Positions 1 to 8,458 are shown, numbered from the stretch's first letter. The stretch: DNA of 48,833 nt from an uncultured Verrucomicrobiota bacterium (GCA_903831085.1 CAIKWE010000017.1:1-48833), one strand, 5' to 3'. Notes: a model not told the origin generated them from the sequence alone. Numbers and translations: made by a program.

Positions 1-363
1 CTCGTCGCCGAACACGGCGGCAAGGTGCCGGACAGTTTCCAATGTTTGGAAAAACTGCCGGGTGTCGGCCATAAAACCGCATCGGTGATCATGGCTCAGG
101 CGTTCGGCGTTCCGGCCTTTCCGGTCGATACGCATATTCACCGCCTCGCCCAGCGCTGGAAGCTGACCAGCGGCAAGAGCGTTGAGCAGACCGAAGCCGA
201 CCTGAAAAAACTCTTTCCGCCGGAACGGTGGAACAAGCTGCACATCCAACTGATTCTCTACGGACGCGAACACTGCACCGCCCGAGGGTGTGGCGGCACA
301 AAGTGCGATATCTGCCGCGCGCTGTTTCCTGATCGCAAAAGAACGGTTACCGTCAAAAAATAA
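1..363 (+). CDS. nth: Endonuclease III (Nth), 3' part; 5' end outside window
   Basis: DNA N-glycosylase/AP lyase for oxidised pyrimidines. The frame is open from base 1, so the start lies upstream; 120 residues are visible. The helix-hairpin-helix LPGVGHKTA carries the catalytic Lys (visible residue 25), and PVDTHIHR carries the catalytic Asp 18 residues later, the same spacing as K120/D138 in E. coli. The C-terminal iron-sulfur loop has four Cys spaced C-x4-C-x4-C-x2-C instead of the usual C-x6-C-x2-C-x5-C, so cluster binding is likely but the ligand set is unusual. Just before the hairpin, the dispersed palindrome at 37-51 encodes FQCLE where other Nth proteins have a variable stretch. Convergent with prfC, with 2 bp between the stop codons. 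Confidence 0.93.
   Translation, partial: LVAEHGGKVPDSFQCLEKLPGVGHKTASVIMAQAFGVPAFPVDTHIHRLAQRWKLTSGKSVEQTEADLKKLFPPERWNKLHIQLILYGREHCTARGCGGTKCDICRALFPDRKRTVTVKK
37..51. repeat. Iterated palindrome TTCCAR-N3-YTGGAA, copy 1
   Basis: Perfect copy, central N3 TGT. It lies inside nth and is read in frame 1 as F-Q-C-L-E. The sequence TTCCAATGTTTGGAA is identical to the copy at 45493 inside ribH. Confidence 0.9.
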
Positions 364-365
364 GA

Positions 366-1979
366 CTATTTGCCCGACGAGCGTTTAATGGCGGCGGGAA
401 GAGCGTGCAGACAGACGTCCGGATTGCGCTCACAGAAAAATTTCACAATCCATTCGGAATCAAACAGCATCACTTTACGGTTGGATGCGTCCAGCAGAAG
501 CCTACAACTGGGCGGAAGCATGGATTCGGTCACCACCGAGGCCGGTCCGGCGGATTCGTCCACCCAGCGGATGATCTTATACGGAGCCGGTTCGAGCCGG
601 GCGGTCGCACCGTATTCGTTTTCCAGCCGGTATTTGAAAACCTCAAATTGCAATACGCCGACCGCGCCCAGCAGCGGCGCATTCTGCGCCTGATCCGCGT
701 AGTGAAACGACTGCAACGCGCCTTCCTGCAGCAGATGCTTCACACCGGCTTGAAAACGTTTGTATTGCGCGGGAACCGGGTTATAGAGCATCGCAAAACA
801 CTCCGGAGCAAACTGCGGCATTTCGTGGTACACAATCGCCGGGTCTTCCGTCAGCGTGTCGCCGATGCCGAATCCGGCGTGTCCGACCAGCCCGATCACA
901 TCGCCGGGATACGCCGTATCCACCGTTTCGCGCTCCCGGGCAAAAACCCGGTGGGAGCTGGAAAGCCGCACCAGTTCGCCGGTGCGCGAATGGGTTACGC
1001 GCATATCGCGGGTGAAACAGCCGGAACAGATGCGCAGAAAAGCGATCTGGTCGCGGTGCTTCGGATCCATGTTCGACTGTATCTTGAAAATGAAGCCGGA
1101 GAATTTCGGATTTTCCGGATGAATTTTTTCAGCGCCGGAAAAGCGCGGCTGCGGCGCGGGCGCATAATCAACAATCGCGTCCAGCATCAGCTGAACCCCG
1201 AAATTATTGATCGCGCTGCCGAAAAATACCGGACTGAGATCGCCGGCCTGCACCTCTTTCAGATCAAAGAGTTCGCCGGCGGTATCCAGCATCTCCAGCT
1301 CGTTAATCAGCTCTTGATAAACTTCCGCCGGCATCCGATCGCGCACCTGTGAATCGGTCACGGAATGCAGCGCCACCGGTGCGCGAAAAGCGCCGTGCGC
1401 GGTACGTTCAAAGAAGTGCGCCTGCTTGGTCTGCCGGTCATACACACCTTGGAAATCGGGGCCGTTGCCGAGCGGCCAGTTCATCGCGCAGACCCGCAGT
1501 TGGAGTGTCTGCTCCAGTTCGTCGATCAGCGACAGCGCATTGCGCGACGGACGATCGAGCTTGTTCATGAAGGTAAAAATCGGAATGCCGCGCATCCGGC
1601 AGATTTCAAACAGCTTGCGCGTCTGGCTTTCAATCCCCTTGGCCGCGTCGATCACCATCACCACCGAATCCACCGCCATCAGCACACGATAGGTGTCTTC
1701 GGAAAAGTCACGGTGACCCGGCGTATCCAGCAGATTGACGCAGCACCCGCGGTAGTCAAACTGAAGCACCGTTGAGGTGACGGAAATGCCGCGCTGTTTT
1801 TCCAGCTCCATCCAGTCGGATGTCGTAGCGCGCTGGTTTTTGCGCGCCGTCACCGAACCGGCCAGCTGGAGCGCGCCGCCGTAAAGCAGCAGCTTTTCCG
1901 TCAGCGTCGTCTTACCGGCGTCCGGATGCGAAATAATCGCAATCGTGCGCCGTTTGGCAATTTCCTGTTCAAAACTCAT
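366..1979 (-). CDS. prfC: Peptide chain release factor 3
   Basis: GTPase that recycles RF1/RF2 from the ribosome after termination; cytoplasmic. 537 aa, close to the usual 525-535. The P-loop SHPDAGKTT is at residues 17-25, DTPGH is the G3 motif and NKLD is G4. The region ATTSDWMELEKQRGIS with the switch-I-like Thr is typical of RF3 and separates it from EF-G. Domains II and III follow to the C-terminus. Monocistronic on the minus strand, diverging from the arsenic operon. The 135 bp between the two ATGs holds a REP-like hairpin and the arsR promoter. Confidence 0.96.
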   Translation of the reverse strand: MSFEQEIAKRRTIAIISHPDAGKTTLTEKLLLYGGALQLAGSVTARKNQRATTSDWMELEKQRGISVTSTVLQFDYRGCCVNLLDTPGHRDFSEDTYRVLMAVDSVVMVIDAAKGIESQTRKLFEICRMRGIPIFTFMNKLDRPSRNALSLIDELEQTLQLRVCAMNWPLGNGPDFQGVYDRQTKQAHFFERTAHGAFRAPVALHSVTDSQVRDRMPAEVYQELINELEMLDTAGELFDLKEVQAGDLSPVFFGSAINNFGVQLMLDAIVDYAPAPQPRFSGAEKIHPENPKFSGFIFKIQSNMDPKHRDQIAFLRICSGCFTRDMRVTHSRTGELVRLSSSHRVFARERETVDTAYPGDVIGLVGHAGFGIGDTLTEDPAIVYHEMPQFAPECFAMLYNPVPAQYKRFQAGVKHLLQEGALQSFHYADQAQNAPLLGAVGVLQFEVFKYRLENEYGATARLEPAPYKIIRWVDESAGPASVVTESMLPPSCRLLLDASNRKVMLFDSEWIVKFFCERNPDVCLHALPAAIKRSSGK

Positions 1980-2010
1980 AGCCGTTATCCGGGATAAAAA
2001 GAGCGGAGAC

Positions 2011-2031
2011 TGTAGGCGGCGACCCGCCGCC
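2011..2031 (-). repeat. REP-like hairpin with CTACA tail, single
   Basis: On the plus strand TGTA precedes a 7-bp stem GGCGGCG, loop ACC and CGCCGCC. Read on the minus strand it is stem-loop-stem-TACA, the same layout as the hairpins near 10750, 41600 and 47160. It lies between prfC and the arsR promoter. Confidence 0.6.
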
Positions 2032-2077
2032 AGCGCAATCTGATTCTGTCAGTTAAAGCGGTAGAACAACGAATAGT

Positions 2078-2107
2078 TTGACATTTAGCCAAACGGCTAA
2101 GTATAAA
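2078..2107 (+). promoter_or_regulatory. arsR operon promoter with overlapping operator
   Basis: TTGACA (2078-2083), an 18-nt spacer and TATAAA (2102-2107). The spacer is almost filled by a perfect inverted repeat TTAGCC-AAAC-GGCTAA (2085-2100), positioned so that a bound ArsR dimer would block RNA polymerase. This is the usual autoregulatory arrangement of ArsR-family repressors. The predicted transcription start (about 2113-2115) coincides with the arsR ATG at 2115, so the first message may be leaderless. Confidence 0.75.
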
Positions 2108-2114
2108 GGGCGGC

Positions 2115-2441
2115 ATGAATAAACCGCTGAATGTCCTAAAAGCCCTTTCCGACCGCAACCGCCTGCGGGTTGTCGCGGCGCTGATGCATCAGGAAGAACT
2201 GTGCGCCTGTCACATCATCGAACTTCTGGAAGTGACCGGTGCCACGGCGTCGCGCCATATGGGACTGCTGATCCGCTCCGGTTTGGTGCAAAGCCGCAAG
2301 GCCGGGCGCTGGGTTCATTACCGACTGACCGCCGACTTCCCTATCCCGCTTTTCCAATGGTTGGAAACCGAATTGCAAACCGATCCCGGCATCAAAGCTG
2401 ACCGAAAAGCCCTAATCAAAATCACCGCCTGCAAACATTGA
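2115..2441 (+). CDS. arsR: ArsR-family metalloregulator
   Basis: Small winged-helix repressor (108 aa), expected to release DNA on binding As(III)/Sb(III). ELCACH at residues 28-33 gives C30-x-C32, equivalent to the ELCVC metal site of classical ArsR. The recognition helix follows (ATASRHMGLLIRSGLV), then a wing (GRWVHYRL). First gene of the arsenic operon and probable autoregulator through the inverted repeat at 2085-2100. The ATG sits 7 nt after the -10 box; AAGGG lies 4 nt upstream as the only Shine-Dalgarno-like sequence. Near the C-terminus the iterated palindrome (2352-2366) encodes FQWLE. Confidence 0.92.
   Translation: MNKPLNVLKALSDRNRLRVVAALMHQEELCACHIIELLEVTGATASRHMGLLIRSGLVQSRKAGRWVHYRLTADFPIPLFQWLETELQTDPGIKADRKALIKITACKH
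2352..2366. repeat. Iterated palindrome, copy 2
   Basis: Perfect copy TTCCAATGGTTGGAA inside arsR, read as F-Q-W-L-E. Apart from strand orientation it is the same sequence as the copy at 43812 in ribD. Confidence 0.9.
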
Positions 2442-3475
2442 AAGCGATGAATATGAACTCATCCATCTGGCGTAAATATCTGGCTTGGAGTGTCGCAGGG
2501 CTCGCGATCTGGTGGCTGGTGTATCGCAGTCTCGCGTCCGTCGCGGCGTGGTTCGCCTATTCACTGCTCGGAATGGCGCACGGCTCGCATCTGGCTTCCG
2601 CCGTGGAGTTTTTCATTTACGAAGCACCGAAGGTTTTGATGCTGCTCGTTCTGGTCGTATTCGGCGTCGGCATCGTGCGCTCGTTTTTCACGCCGGAACG
2701 GACGCGACGGATTCTTTCCGGTAAGCGCGAGTTTACCGGTAATGTGCTGGCCGCTCTGCTGGGAATTGTCACACCGTTTTGTTCCTGCTCGGCGGTGCCG
2801 CTGTTTATCGGCTTTGTAACCACCGGTGTGCCGCTGGGCGTGACGCTTTCTTTTCTGATTTCGGCGCCAATGGTGAATGAGATAGCGCTGGTGCTTTTAT
2901 TCGGCTTGTTCGGCTGGCAGGTCGCGGCGATCTATCTGGTAACCGGCGTGGTCATCGCCATTGCCGCCGGCTGGGTCATCGGGCGGCTGCGGTTGGAGAA
3001 ACACGTCGAAGACTGGGTTTACCAGACCCAAGCCGGAAGCGGTGTTACAGACGAAGAACTGGATTGGCCCGCGCGCATCCGGCTCGGCCTCGATGCGGTG
3101 AAAGACATTGTGGGCCGCGTATGGATTTATGTGCTGATCGGTATCGGCATTGGCGCGGGCATTCACGGTTATGTGCCGCAAAATTTCATGGCATCCATCA
3201 TGGGCAAAACCTGGTGGTCGGTGCCGCTCGCCGTACTCATCGGCGTGCCGATGTATTCCAATGCCGCCGGAATTATTCCGATTGTGCAGGCTTTGCTTGG
3301 CAAGGGTGCCGCGCTGGGAACCGTGCTGGCCTTTATGATGGCGGTGATCGGCCTTTCCCTGCCGGAGGCGATCATTCTCCGCAAAGTTTTGAAGCCAAGA
3401 CTGCTGGCGGTTTTCTTTGCGGTGGTGGCCGCAGGAATCATGCTCGTCGGTTATTTATTTAATCTCATCATGTAA
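2438..3475 (+). CDS. Membrane permease, ArsP/DUF318 (PF03773) family
   Basis: Polytopic inner-membrane protein of about 345 aa with two similar halves, each carrying a conserved loop. The first half has TPFCSCSAVPLF followed by SAPMVNE, the signature of the PF03773 permease family, which includes ArsP exporters of trivalent organoarsenicals. The second half has VPMYSNAAGIIP. The longest frame starts at a TTG (2438) whose last two bases overlap the arsR stop; the ATG at 2447 is an equally plausible start and neither has a good ribosome site. Its place directly after arsR and before small thioredoxins is a recurrent arsenic-operon arrangement. The exact substrate cannot be read from sequence. 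Confidence 0.85.
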   Translation: MKAMNMNSSIWRKYLAWSVAGLAIWWLVYRSLASVAAWFAYSLLGMAHGSHLASAVEFFIYEAPKVLMLLVLVVFGVGIVRSFFTPERTRRILSGKREFTGNVLAALLGIVTPFCSCSAVPLFIGFVTTGVPLGVTLSFLISAPMVNEIALVLLFGLFGWQVAAIYLVTGVVIAIAAGWVIGRLRLEKHVEDWVYQTQAGSGVTDEELDWPARIRLGLDAVKDIVGRVWIYVLIGIGIGAGIHGYVPQNFMASIMGKTWWSVPLAVLIGVPMYSNAAGIIPIVQALLGKGAALGTVLAFMMAVIGLSLPEAIILRKVLKPRLLAVFFAVVAAGIMLVGYLFNLIM

Positions 3476-3491
3476 GCGAAGGAGATCAACC

Positions 3492-3722
3492 ATGAAGATT
3501 CAGATTCTGGGAACAGGCTGCCCGAAGTGTAAAAAACTCACGCAGCACGCCGAAGAAGCGGTGAAAGCGCTCGGCCTTAACGCGGAGATCGAGAAGGTCA
3601 CGCAGATCAGTGACATTATGAAATTCGGAGTGATGATGACTCCGGCACTGGCGGTGGATGGCACGGTGAAGTCTGTTGGTAAATTGCTTTCGGTTGAGGA
3701 AATCAAGGGACTTTTGAAATGA
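3492..3722 (+). CDS. Small redox-active thioredoxin-like protein (CxxC)
   Basis: 76 aa, single thioredoxin-fold domain of the 'redox-active disulfide protein 2' (TIGR00412-like) type. GTGCPKCKK puts the active-site pair at C10 and C13, and MMTPALAVDG supplies the cis-Pro loop. Start chosen at 3492 because AAGGAGATCAACC lies immediately upstream. It follows the permease by 16 bp and overlaps the next gene by ATGA. It is likely to pass electrons between cytoplasmic thioredoxin, the permease or CcdA-like protein, and ArsC; that role is inferred from context. Confidence 0.88.
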   Translation: MKIQILGTGCPKCKKLTQHAEEAVKALGLNAEIEKVTQISDIMKFGVMMTPALAVDGTVKSVGKLLSVEEIKGLLK

Positions 3723-4165
3723 ATAACTGGCAGAAACTGTTAATCGTTGTCGCCCTGATCGGCGCGGTGGCGTTCGTAGTGGAGCATAAAAAACGGCAGG
3801 GTTTTATCTGCGCAGGCGGCGTTTGCACGTTGCAAGATGTGAAGCCAGTTGCGCAACCGGCCGTCGCAGAAGCTCCGGTACAAAAGCCCCTGCCCCGCTT
3901 GCTTGACCTCGGCGCAGGCAAATGCGTTCCCTGCAAAATGATGGCGCCAATTCTCGACGAACTGAAAATAACCTACGCCGGAAAGCTGGAGGTGGTGTTC
4001 ATTGATGTTTGGGAAAATAAACAGGCCGGCGAGCAGTACGGCATCCGCATGATTCCCACACAGATTTTTTATGATGCCGAAGGCAAGGAACTCTTCCGGC
4101 ACGAAGGTTTCTTCGCCAAGGAAGACATTCTCGCCAAGTGGAAAGAGCTTGGAGTGAATCTGTGA
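3719..4165 (+). CDS. Membrane-anchored thioredoxin-fold protein
   Basis: 148 aa. Residues 7-21 form one hydrophobic N-terminal anchor, followed by a C31-x4-C36 pair, a Pro/Ala-rich linker (43-59) and a thioredoxin domain with GKCVPCKMM (C69, C72) and the cis-Pro loop RMIPTQIFYD. The domain should face the periplasm. Overlaps the preceding gene by 4 bp and the following CcdA-like gene by 4 bp, so the three are translationally coupled. Probable partner of the CcdA-like reductant transporter. The extra C-x4-C pair before the linker is unusual and could be a second redox centre. Confidence 0.85.
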   Translation: MNNWQKLLIVVALIGAVAFVVEHKKRQGFICAGGVCTLQDVKPVAQPAVAEAPVQKPLPRLLDLGAGKCVPCKMMAPILDELKITYAGKLEVVFIDVWENKQAGEQYGIRMIPTQIFYDAEGKELFRHEGFFAKEDILAKWKELGVNL

Positions 4166-4860
4166 ACGAACTGTTTACCCAGCTGACCCGCGCCGTGGAA
4201 GGCGCGCCGCTGATCGCTCTGAGTGCCGCGCTGATCTGGGGCATTCTGAGTATTCTGCTCAGCCCGTGCCACCTTGCATCCATTCCGCTGATTATCGGCT
4301 TTATTGACGAACAGGGCCGCATTTCCACCAGACGCGCCTTTTGGATTTCCCTGCTGTTTGCCACCGGCATTCTGATCACTATTGCTGCCATCGGCGGGCT
4401 GACCGCCGCCGCCGGACGGATCATGGGAGACCTCGGGCCGTATGCGAATTATTTCATCGCGCTCATTTTCTTCATGGTCGGCCTGCATCTACTGGGCGTA
4501 ATTCCAATGCCTGGAAGCGGCCCCGGTCAGGTCAGAATGAAACAGCGCGGCGCGCTGGCGGCCTTTGTCCTCGGACTGCTCTTCGGCATTGCACTTGGCC
4601 CCTGCACGTTCGCTTTTATGGCACCGCTACTCGGCATTGTCTTCAAAACCGGCGCCGGACATCCGGTTTACGCCGGAAGCCTGCTTTTCCTTTATGGCAT
4701 CGGCCATTGCGCTGTGATTGTGCTGGCAGGAACCTTCACCGAAGTCGTCCAGCACTATCTGAACTGGAACGAAAAATCCAAAGGCTCACTCATCCTCAAA
4801 AAAATCTGCGGCCTGCTGGTGCTGATGGGCGGCCTCTATCTGATTTACACAACCGTTTAA
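4162..4860 (+). CDS. CcdA/DsbD-like transmembrane thiol-disulfide transporter
   Basis: About 232 aa and six hydrophobic segments. The two halves carry the paired cysteine motifs of the CcdA family: SPCHLASIP (C36) and GPCTFAFMAP (about residue 148). Such proteins move reducing equivalents from cytoplasmic thioredoxin across the membrane. Start set at GTG 4162, which overlaps the upstream stop as GTGA and has GGAG 8 nt upstream; the longer in-frame extension to 4138 would overlap the thioredoxin gene. It carries the iterated palindrome at 4502, read as IPMPG. With the two thioredoxins it forms a redox relay inside an arsenic operon. Confidence 0.87.
   Translation: MNELFTQLTRAVEGAPLIALSAALIWGILSILLSPCHLASIPLIIGFIDEQGRISTRRAFWISLLFATGILITIAAIGGLTAAAGRIMGDLGPYANYFIALIFFMVGLHLLGVIPMPGSGPGQVRMKQRGALAAFVLGLLFGIALGPCTFAFMAPLLGIVFKTGAGHPVYAGSLLFLYGIGHCAVIVLAGTFTEVVQHYLNWNEKSKGSLILKKICGLLVLMGGLYLIYTTV
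4502..4516. repeat. Iterated palindrome, copy 3
   Basis: Perfect copy TTCCAATGCCTGGAA in the CcdA-like gene, read in frame 2 as I-P-M-P-G. Confidence 0.88.
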
Positions 4861-4872
4861 AAGGAGCTGATC

Positions 4873-5304
4873 ATGAAAAAACTGAAAATCCTATTCTTAT
4901 GCACCGGCAATTCCTGCCGGAGTCAAATGGCTGAAGGCTGGGCGCGGGCGCTCAAAAGCGACGTGATCGAGGCGTACTCAGCGGGCATCGAAACACACGG
5001 ACTCAATCCGAACGCCGTCAAAGTAATGGCCGAGGCGGGCGTGGATATCTCGCATCATGAGTCAAAAAACGTCGCCGACCTACTCCACATTCCATTTGAT
5101 TATGTCATCACCGTCTGCGGCCACGCCAACGAGCACTGTCCGCTCTTTTCTGGTAAGGCAAAAGTCGTCCATATCGGATTCGACGATCCACCGAAGCTCG
5201 CCGCACAGATGACAGGCGAAGAGGAAAAACTGAACTGCTACCGCCGCGTGCGCGATGAAATCAAAGCCTTTATTGAAACTCTGCCGGAAGGACTGAAGAA
5301 ATGA
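4873..5304 (+). CDS. arsC: Thioredoxin-coupled arsenate reductase
   Basis: Reduces As(V) to As(III) in the cytoplasm. 143 aa of the low-molecular-weight tyrosine-phosphatase fold. The phosphate loop LCTGNSCRS gives nucleophile C10. The redox pair falls at C82 and C89 (VCGHANEHC), the same numbering as the S. aureus pI258 enzyme, so this is the thioredoxin-dependent type, matching the thioredoxin genes upstream. Strong ribosome site AAAAGGAGCTGATC. Overlaps acr3 by ATGA. Confidence 0.96.
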   Translation: MKKLKILFLCTGNSCRSQMAEGWARALKSDVIEAYSAGIETHGLNPNAVKVMAEAGVDISHHESKNVADLLHIPFDYVITVCGHANEHCPLFSGKAKVVHIGFDDPPKLAAQMTGEEEKLNCYRRVRDEIKAFIETLPEGLKK

Positions 5305-6374
5305 GTGAAAGTATTACTAAGCGACTGTCGTTTCTGGATCGGTTTCTGACGCTTTGGATTTTTTTGGCGATGGGCATCGGGGTTCTGCTCGGCTATTTTG
5401 TTCCAGCCTTTGGAAACTGGATTGGCTCCCTGCGCCCAGCGGGAACGCAAACCAGCATACCGATTGCCGTCGGCCTCGTTCTGATGATGTTTCCTCCGCT
5501 GGCGAAGGTGAAGTATGAGGAACTGGGCGATGTATTCCGCGACCGCAAGATCCTCGGACTGAGTCTGCTTCAGAACTGGGTGGTCGGGCCGATTCTTATG
5601 ACGGCGCTGGCCGTTGTGTTTCTGCACGACCGGCCGGAATTTATGATCGGGCTCATTATGATCGGACTGGCGCGGTGCATCGCGATGGTGATCGTGTGGA
5701 ACGATCTGGCAAAAGGCGACACGGAATATTGCGCCGGACTAGTGGCGTTCAATTCAATTTTTCAGGTGTTCTTCTACAGTCTCTATGCCTGGCTGTTCGT
5801 CACGAAACTTCCGCCTTTGCTCGGACTTTCCGGCGCTGTGGTGAATGTGACGATCCGGCAAATTGCGGTAAGCGTGTTTATTTATCTGGGTATTCCGTTC
5901 ATCGCCGGAATGCTCACCCGATTTTTCCTGATAAAGGCGAAGGGCAAAGAATGGTACCACACGCAATTTATCCCGAAGATCTCGCCGATCACACTGATCG
6001 CCCTGCTCTTCACCATCGTGGTGATGTTTTCCATGCAGGGACAAAAAATAATCGCCCGGCCCGGCGATGTGGTTTTGATCGCCGTGCCGCTGCTGATTTA
6101 TTTCGTGGTGATGTTCCTGTTGAGTTTCTGGATGAGCGCCAAAGCGGGCGCCAACTACGCCAAGTCGGCAACCCTTTCCTTCACTGCGGCCAGCAATAAC
6201 TTTGAGCTGGCGATTGCCGTCGCGGTGGGTGTGTTCGGAATCAACCACGGCGCGGCGTTCGCCGCTGTGATCGGGCCGTTGGTGGAAGTGCCGGTGTTGA
6301 TCGGACTGGTGAACGTGGCGCTGTATTTCCGAAAAAAGTATTTCGACAAACAACCCGTTCTGCCTGCCGCTTGA
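5301..6374 (+). CDS. acr3: Arsenite efflux transporter, ACR3 family
   Basis: 357 aa, about ten membrane segments. The conserved ACR3 block [16 protein letters not shown] carries the Cys needed for arsenite transport in this family; [20 protein letters not shown] near the C-terminus is also diagnostic. Exports As(III) made by ArsC. Last gene of the operon. The stop lies 5 bp from the convergent stop of the lptG-like gene and no terminator hairpin is visible. The iterated palindrome at 5401 encodes VPAFG. Confidence 0.95.
   Translation: MSESITKRLSFLDRFLTLWIFLAMGIGVLLGYFVPAFGNWIGSLRPAGTQTSIPIAVGLVLMMFPPLAKVKYEELGDVFRDRKILGLSLLQNWVVGPILMTALAVVFLHDRPEFMIGLIMIGLARCIAMVIVWNDLAKGDTEYCAGLVAFNSIFQVFFYSLYAWLFVTKLPPLLGLSGAVVNVTIRQIAVSVFIYLGIPFIAGMLTRFFLIKAKGKEWYHTQFIPKISPITLIALLFTIVVMFSMQGQKIIARPGDVVLIAVPLLIYFVVMFLLSFWMSAKAGANYAKSATLSFTAASNNFELAIAVAVGVFGINHGAAFAAVIGPLVEVPVLIGLVNVALYFRKKYFDKQPVLPAA
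5401..5415. repeat. Iterated palindrome, copy 4
   Basis: Perfect copy TTCCAGCCTTTGGAA in acr3, read in frame 2 as V-P-A-F-G. Confidence 0.88.
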
Positions 6375-6379
6375 GCCGG

Positions 6380-7504
6380 TCAACTAGAGCGACGGATCAG
6401 CCAGATGCCAAGGAACTGGGCGGCGATCAGCGGAATCCATAGAATCAGATTCGGATGGAGCGCCGGATAGTCTGCCAGCGATTTGGCAACCACGATAAAA
6501 AGGTAATAGGCAAAAACAATCACCAAGCTGAGTATCATGCCGGTGGCGGTCTCTTTGCGGTGCGATTTGACGCCGAGTGGAATGCCGATCAGCATGAAAC
6601 TGAAACAGCCGATGGCGGTGGAAATACGCCGATTGGCCTCCACGATCAATTGTGTTTTTTCAATCAGCAGGTCTTTTTGCGAAAACATCGGGAAGTCGCG
6701 CTCTACGTTACGAATACGATCAACCAGCTGTCCCATCCGCATTTGACCGCGCTTCATCACGGTTGGTTTGCCTTTAAGCGCTTTTTCAAAATCAAGTTTG
6801 ATCGGATAATACTCGGCGTTGACGTAGGTGGTTTTGGAAACGTCGTGAGGGTCTTTGGCGTCAGGTATTTCAATGCGCACGTCGTAAAGCTTCACCGTCA
6901 GAAGCCGGTTGGTGTTGTCGGCCGCAATATCACCATTTTTGGCGCGCACACTGCGCTTGATTCCGCCCGCTTTGTCCAGCTCATAGGCGACCACATCTTT
7001 CACAACGGTGCCGTTCTTTCGTCCGACATAAATCATCAAGCCGGGAAAGTCGCGGATAAAGCGTCCTTCTTCGAGCAAGGTGATCGGTTCTTCCACTCCC
7101 GCTGTGCGCAACAGTTCCCGGCTGGCATATTTGGCGGCAGGCGACACCTCACAGTTGATGTAAACGCAGATGGCGCTGAACAGAATTGAAAGCAGAATCA
7201 GCGGAGCCGTCAGCCGCCAGAGACTGATCCCGCAGCTTTTCATTGCGCTGATTTCGCTGTCCATCGAAAGCCGTCCAAAAAGAAGCAGTGCGGCAAACAA
7301 CGTGCTGATCGGCATCGAGAACGAAAGGATATACGGGATATTCAGGAAGAAAAATTTCACGATCAGCACCGAAGAAATTCCGCGCGCCATCAGATCGACC
7401 GCTTTCACCAGCGCACCGACGGTCATTACAAAGGTAATGAGCCCGAGCGCGGTCAGAAAGATCACTAGATAATCCAGAACGATGTAGCGGTTGAGTGTTC
7501 GCAT
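6380..7504 (-). CDS. lptG: LptF/LptG-family permease (YjgP/YjgQ)
   Basis: Membrane component of the ABC system that extracts lipopolysaccharide from the inner membrane and hands it to the LptC/A/D bridge. About 374 aa. The N-terminal pair of membrane helices (RYIVLDYLVIFLTALGLITF) is followed by SFSMPISTLFAALLLFGRLS and a third helix. A periplasmic beta-jellyroll region covers about 125-260, and a C-terminal cluster of three helices contains IGIPLGVKSHRKE. Start chosen at ATG 7504, 5 bp after the folD stop; a longer frame to 7543 would overlap folD. Whether it is LptF or LptG cannot be settled from the sequence. Confidence 0.85.
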   Translation of the reverse strand: MRTLNRYIVLDYLVIFLTALGLITFVMTVGALVKAVDLMARGISSVLIVKFFFLNIPYILSFSMPISTLFAALLLFGRLSMDSEISAMKSCGISLWRLTAPLILLSILFSAICVYINCEVSPAAKYASRELLRTAGVEEPITLLEEGRFIRDFPGLMIYVGRKNGTVVKDVVAYELDKAGGIKRSVRAKNGDIAADNTNRLLTVKLYDVRIEIPDAKDPHDVSKTTYVNAEYYPIKLDFEKALKGKPTVMKRGQMRMGQLVDRIRNVERDFPMFSQKDLLIEKTQLIVEANRRISTAIGCFSFMLIGIPLGVKSHRKETATGMILSLVIVFAYYLFIVVAKSLADYPALHPNLILWIPLIAAQFLGIWLIRRSS

Positions 7505-7508
7505 GATT

Positions 7509-8396
7509 TTACTTTGCCCCGTGGCGGCGGATTGCCGATTCAACGGTGTTAGCCAGCAGCATGGTAATTGTCATCGGCCCGACTCCTCCCGGCACCGGAG
7601 TAATGGCGGAAGCTTTTTCGGCCACTGCCTCAAAATCCACATCGCCCTTCAGCCGGAACCCGGCCTTGGCGGTTACATCCGTTACGCGGTTGACGCCGAC
7701 ATCAATCACCACCGCGCCGGGCTTGACCATATCTGCGGTAACGGTGTTTGGGCGGCCAACGGCGGCGACGATGATGTCCGCCTGCAAGGTCAGCTCGGCC
7801 ATATTTTTCGTGCGGGTGTGGCACATCGTCACCGTCGCGTTGCCCAGCTCGCTCTTCTGGCTGAGCAGATTGACCAGGGGGCGGCCCACAATATTGCTGC
7901 GGCCGATCACCACCACATGCGCGCCGTCCATTTTGATACCGGAGCGCTTTAGAATCTGCAAGACACCGTGCGGCGTACAGGGAAGGAATGCCGGCAGGCC
8001 GAGCATCATACGGCCCACGTTGAGCGGATGGAATCCGTCTACATCCTTATCCGGATTAATCGCCTCAATGACCGACTGCTCCATCGAAGAGTCCGGCAAC
8101 GGAAGCTGGACAAGAATCCCGTCAATTTTATCGTCGGCATTGAATGCTTTGACCACATCCAGAATTTCCTTATGCGAAGCGGTGGCGGGTAGCTTGATTT
8201 CGCGGGAATAGAGACCGGTTTCCTCGCAGGCCTTCTCCTTGGCTGTCACATAGGAGCGCGAAGCGGGATCTTCGCCCACCAGCAGAACGCCGAGACCGGG
8301 CACAATCCCCTGCTTCTTCAGTTCAGCCACACGGGCTTTCAGTTCAGCGCGGATATCCTGCGCAATTGCCTTACCATCTAAAATCTTTGCGACCAT
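7509..8396 (-). CDS. folD: Methylenetetrahydrofolate dehydrogenase/cyclohydrolase
   Basis: Bifunctional one-carbon enzyme converting 5,10-methylene-THF to 10-formyl-THF. 295 aa, usual length. SRSYVTAKEKACEE carries the catalytic Tyr/Lys pair. IDGILVQLPLP, PCTPHGV, VVIGRSNIVGRPL (dinucleotide loop) and the C-terminal PVPGGVGPMTI are all intact. Strong ribosome site AAAAGGAGAC upstream of the ATG. Upstream neighbour of the lptG-like gene, probably co-transcribed. Confidence 0.97.
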   Translation of the reverse strand: MVAKILDGKAIAQDIRAELKARVAELKKQGIVPGLGVLLVGEDPASRSYVTAKEKACEETGLYSREIKLPATASHKEILDVVKAFNADDKIDGILVQLPLPDSSMEQSVIEAINPDKDVDGFHPLNVGRMMLGLPAFLPCTPHGVLQILKRSGIKMDGAHVVVIGRSNIVGRPLVNLLSQKSELGNATVTMCHTRTKNMAELTLQADIIVAAVGRPNTVTADMVKPGAVVIDVGVNRVTDVTAKAGFRLKGDVDFEAVAEKASAITPVPGGVGPMTITMLLANTVESAIRRHGAK

Positions 8397-8458
8397 TCGG
8401 TCTCCTTTTGGGATTAACTGATGACGGGTTTTAACCTAATGTCCCGACGGTATCAACT

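Noticed and set aside
3256-3273. TTCCA...CGGAA in the permease gene as another palindrome copy
   Set aside because: The gap is 7 nt instead of 5 and the residues (YSNAAG) belong to a conserved family motif.
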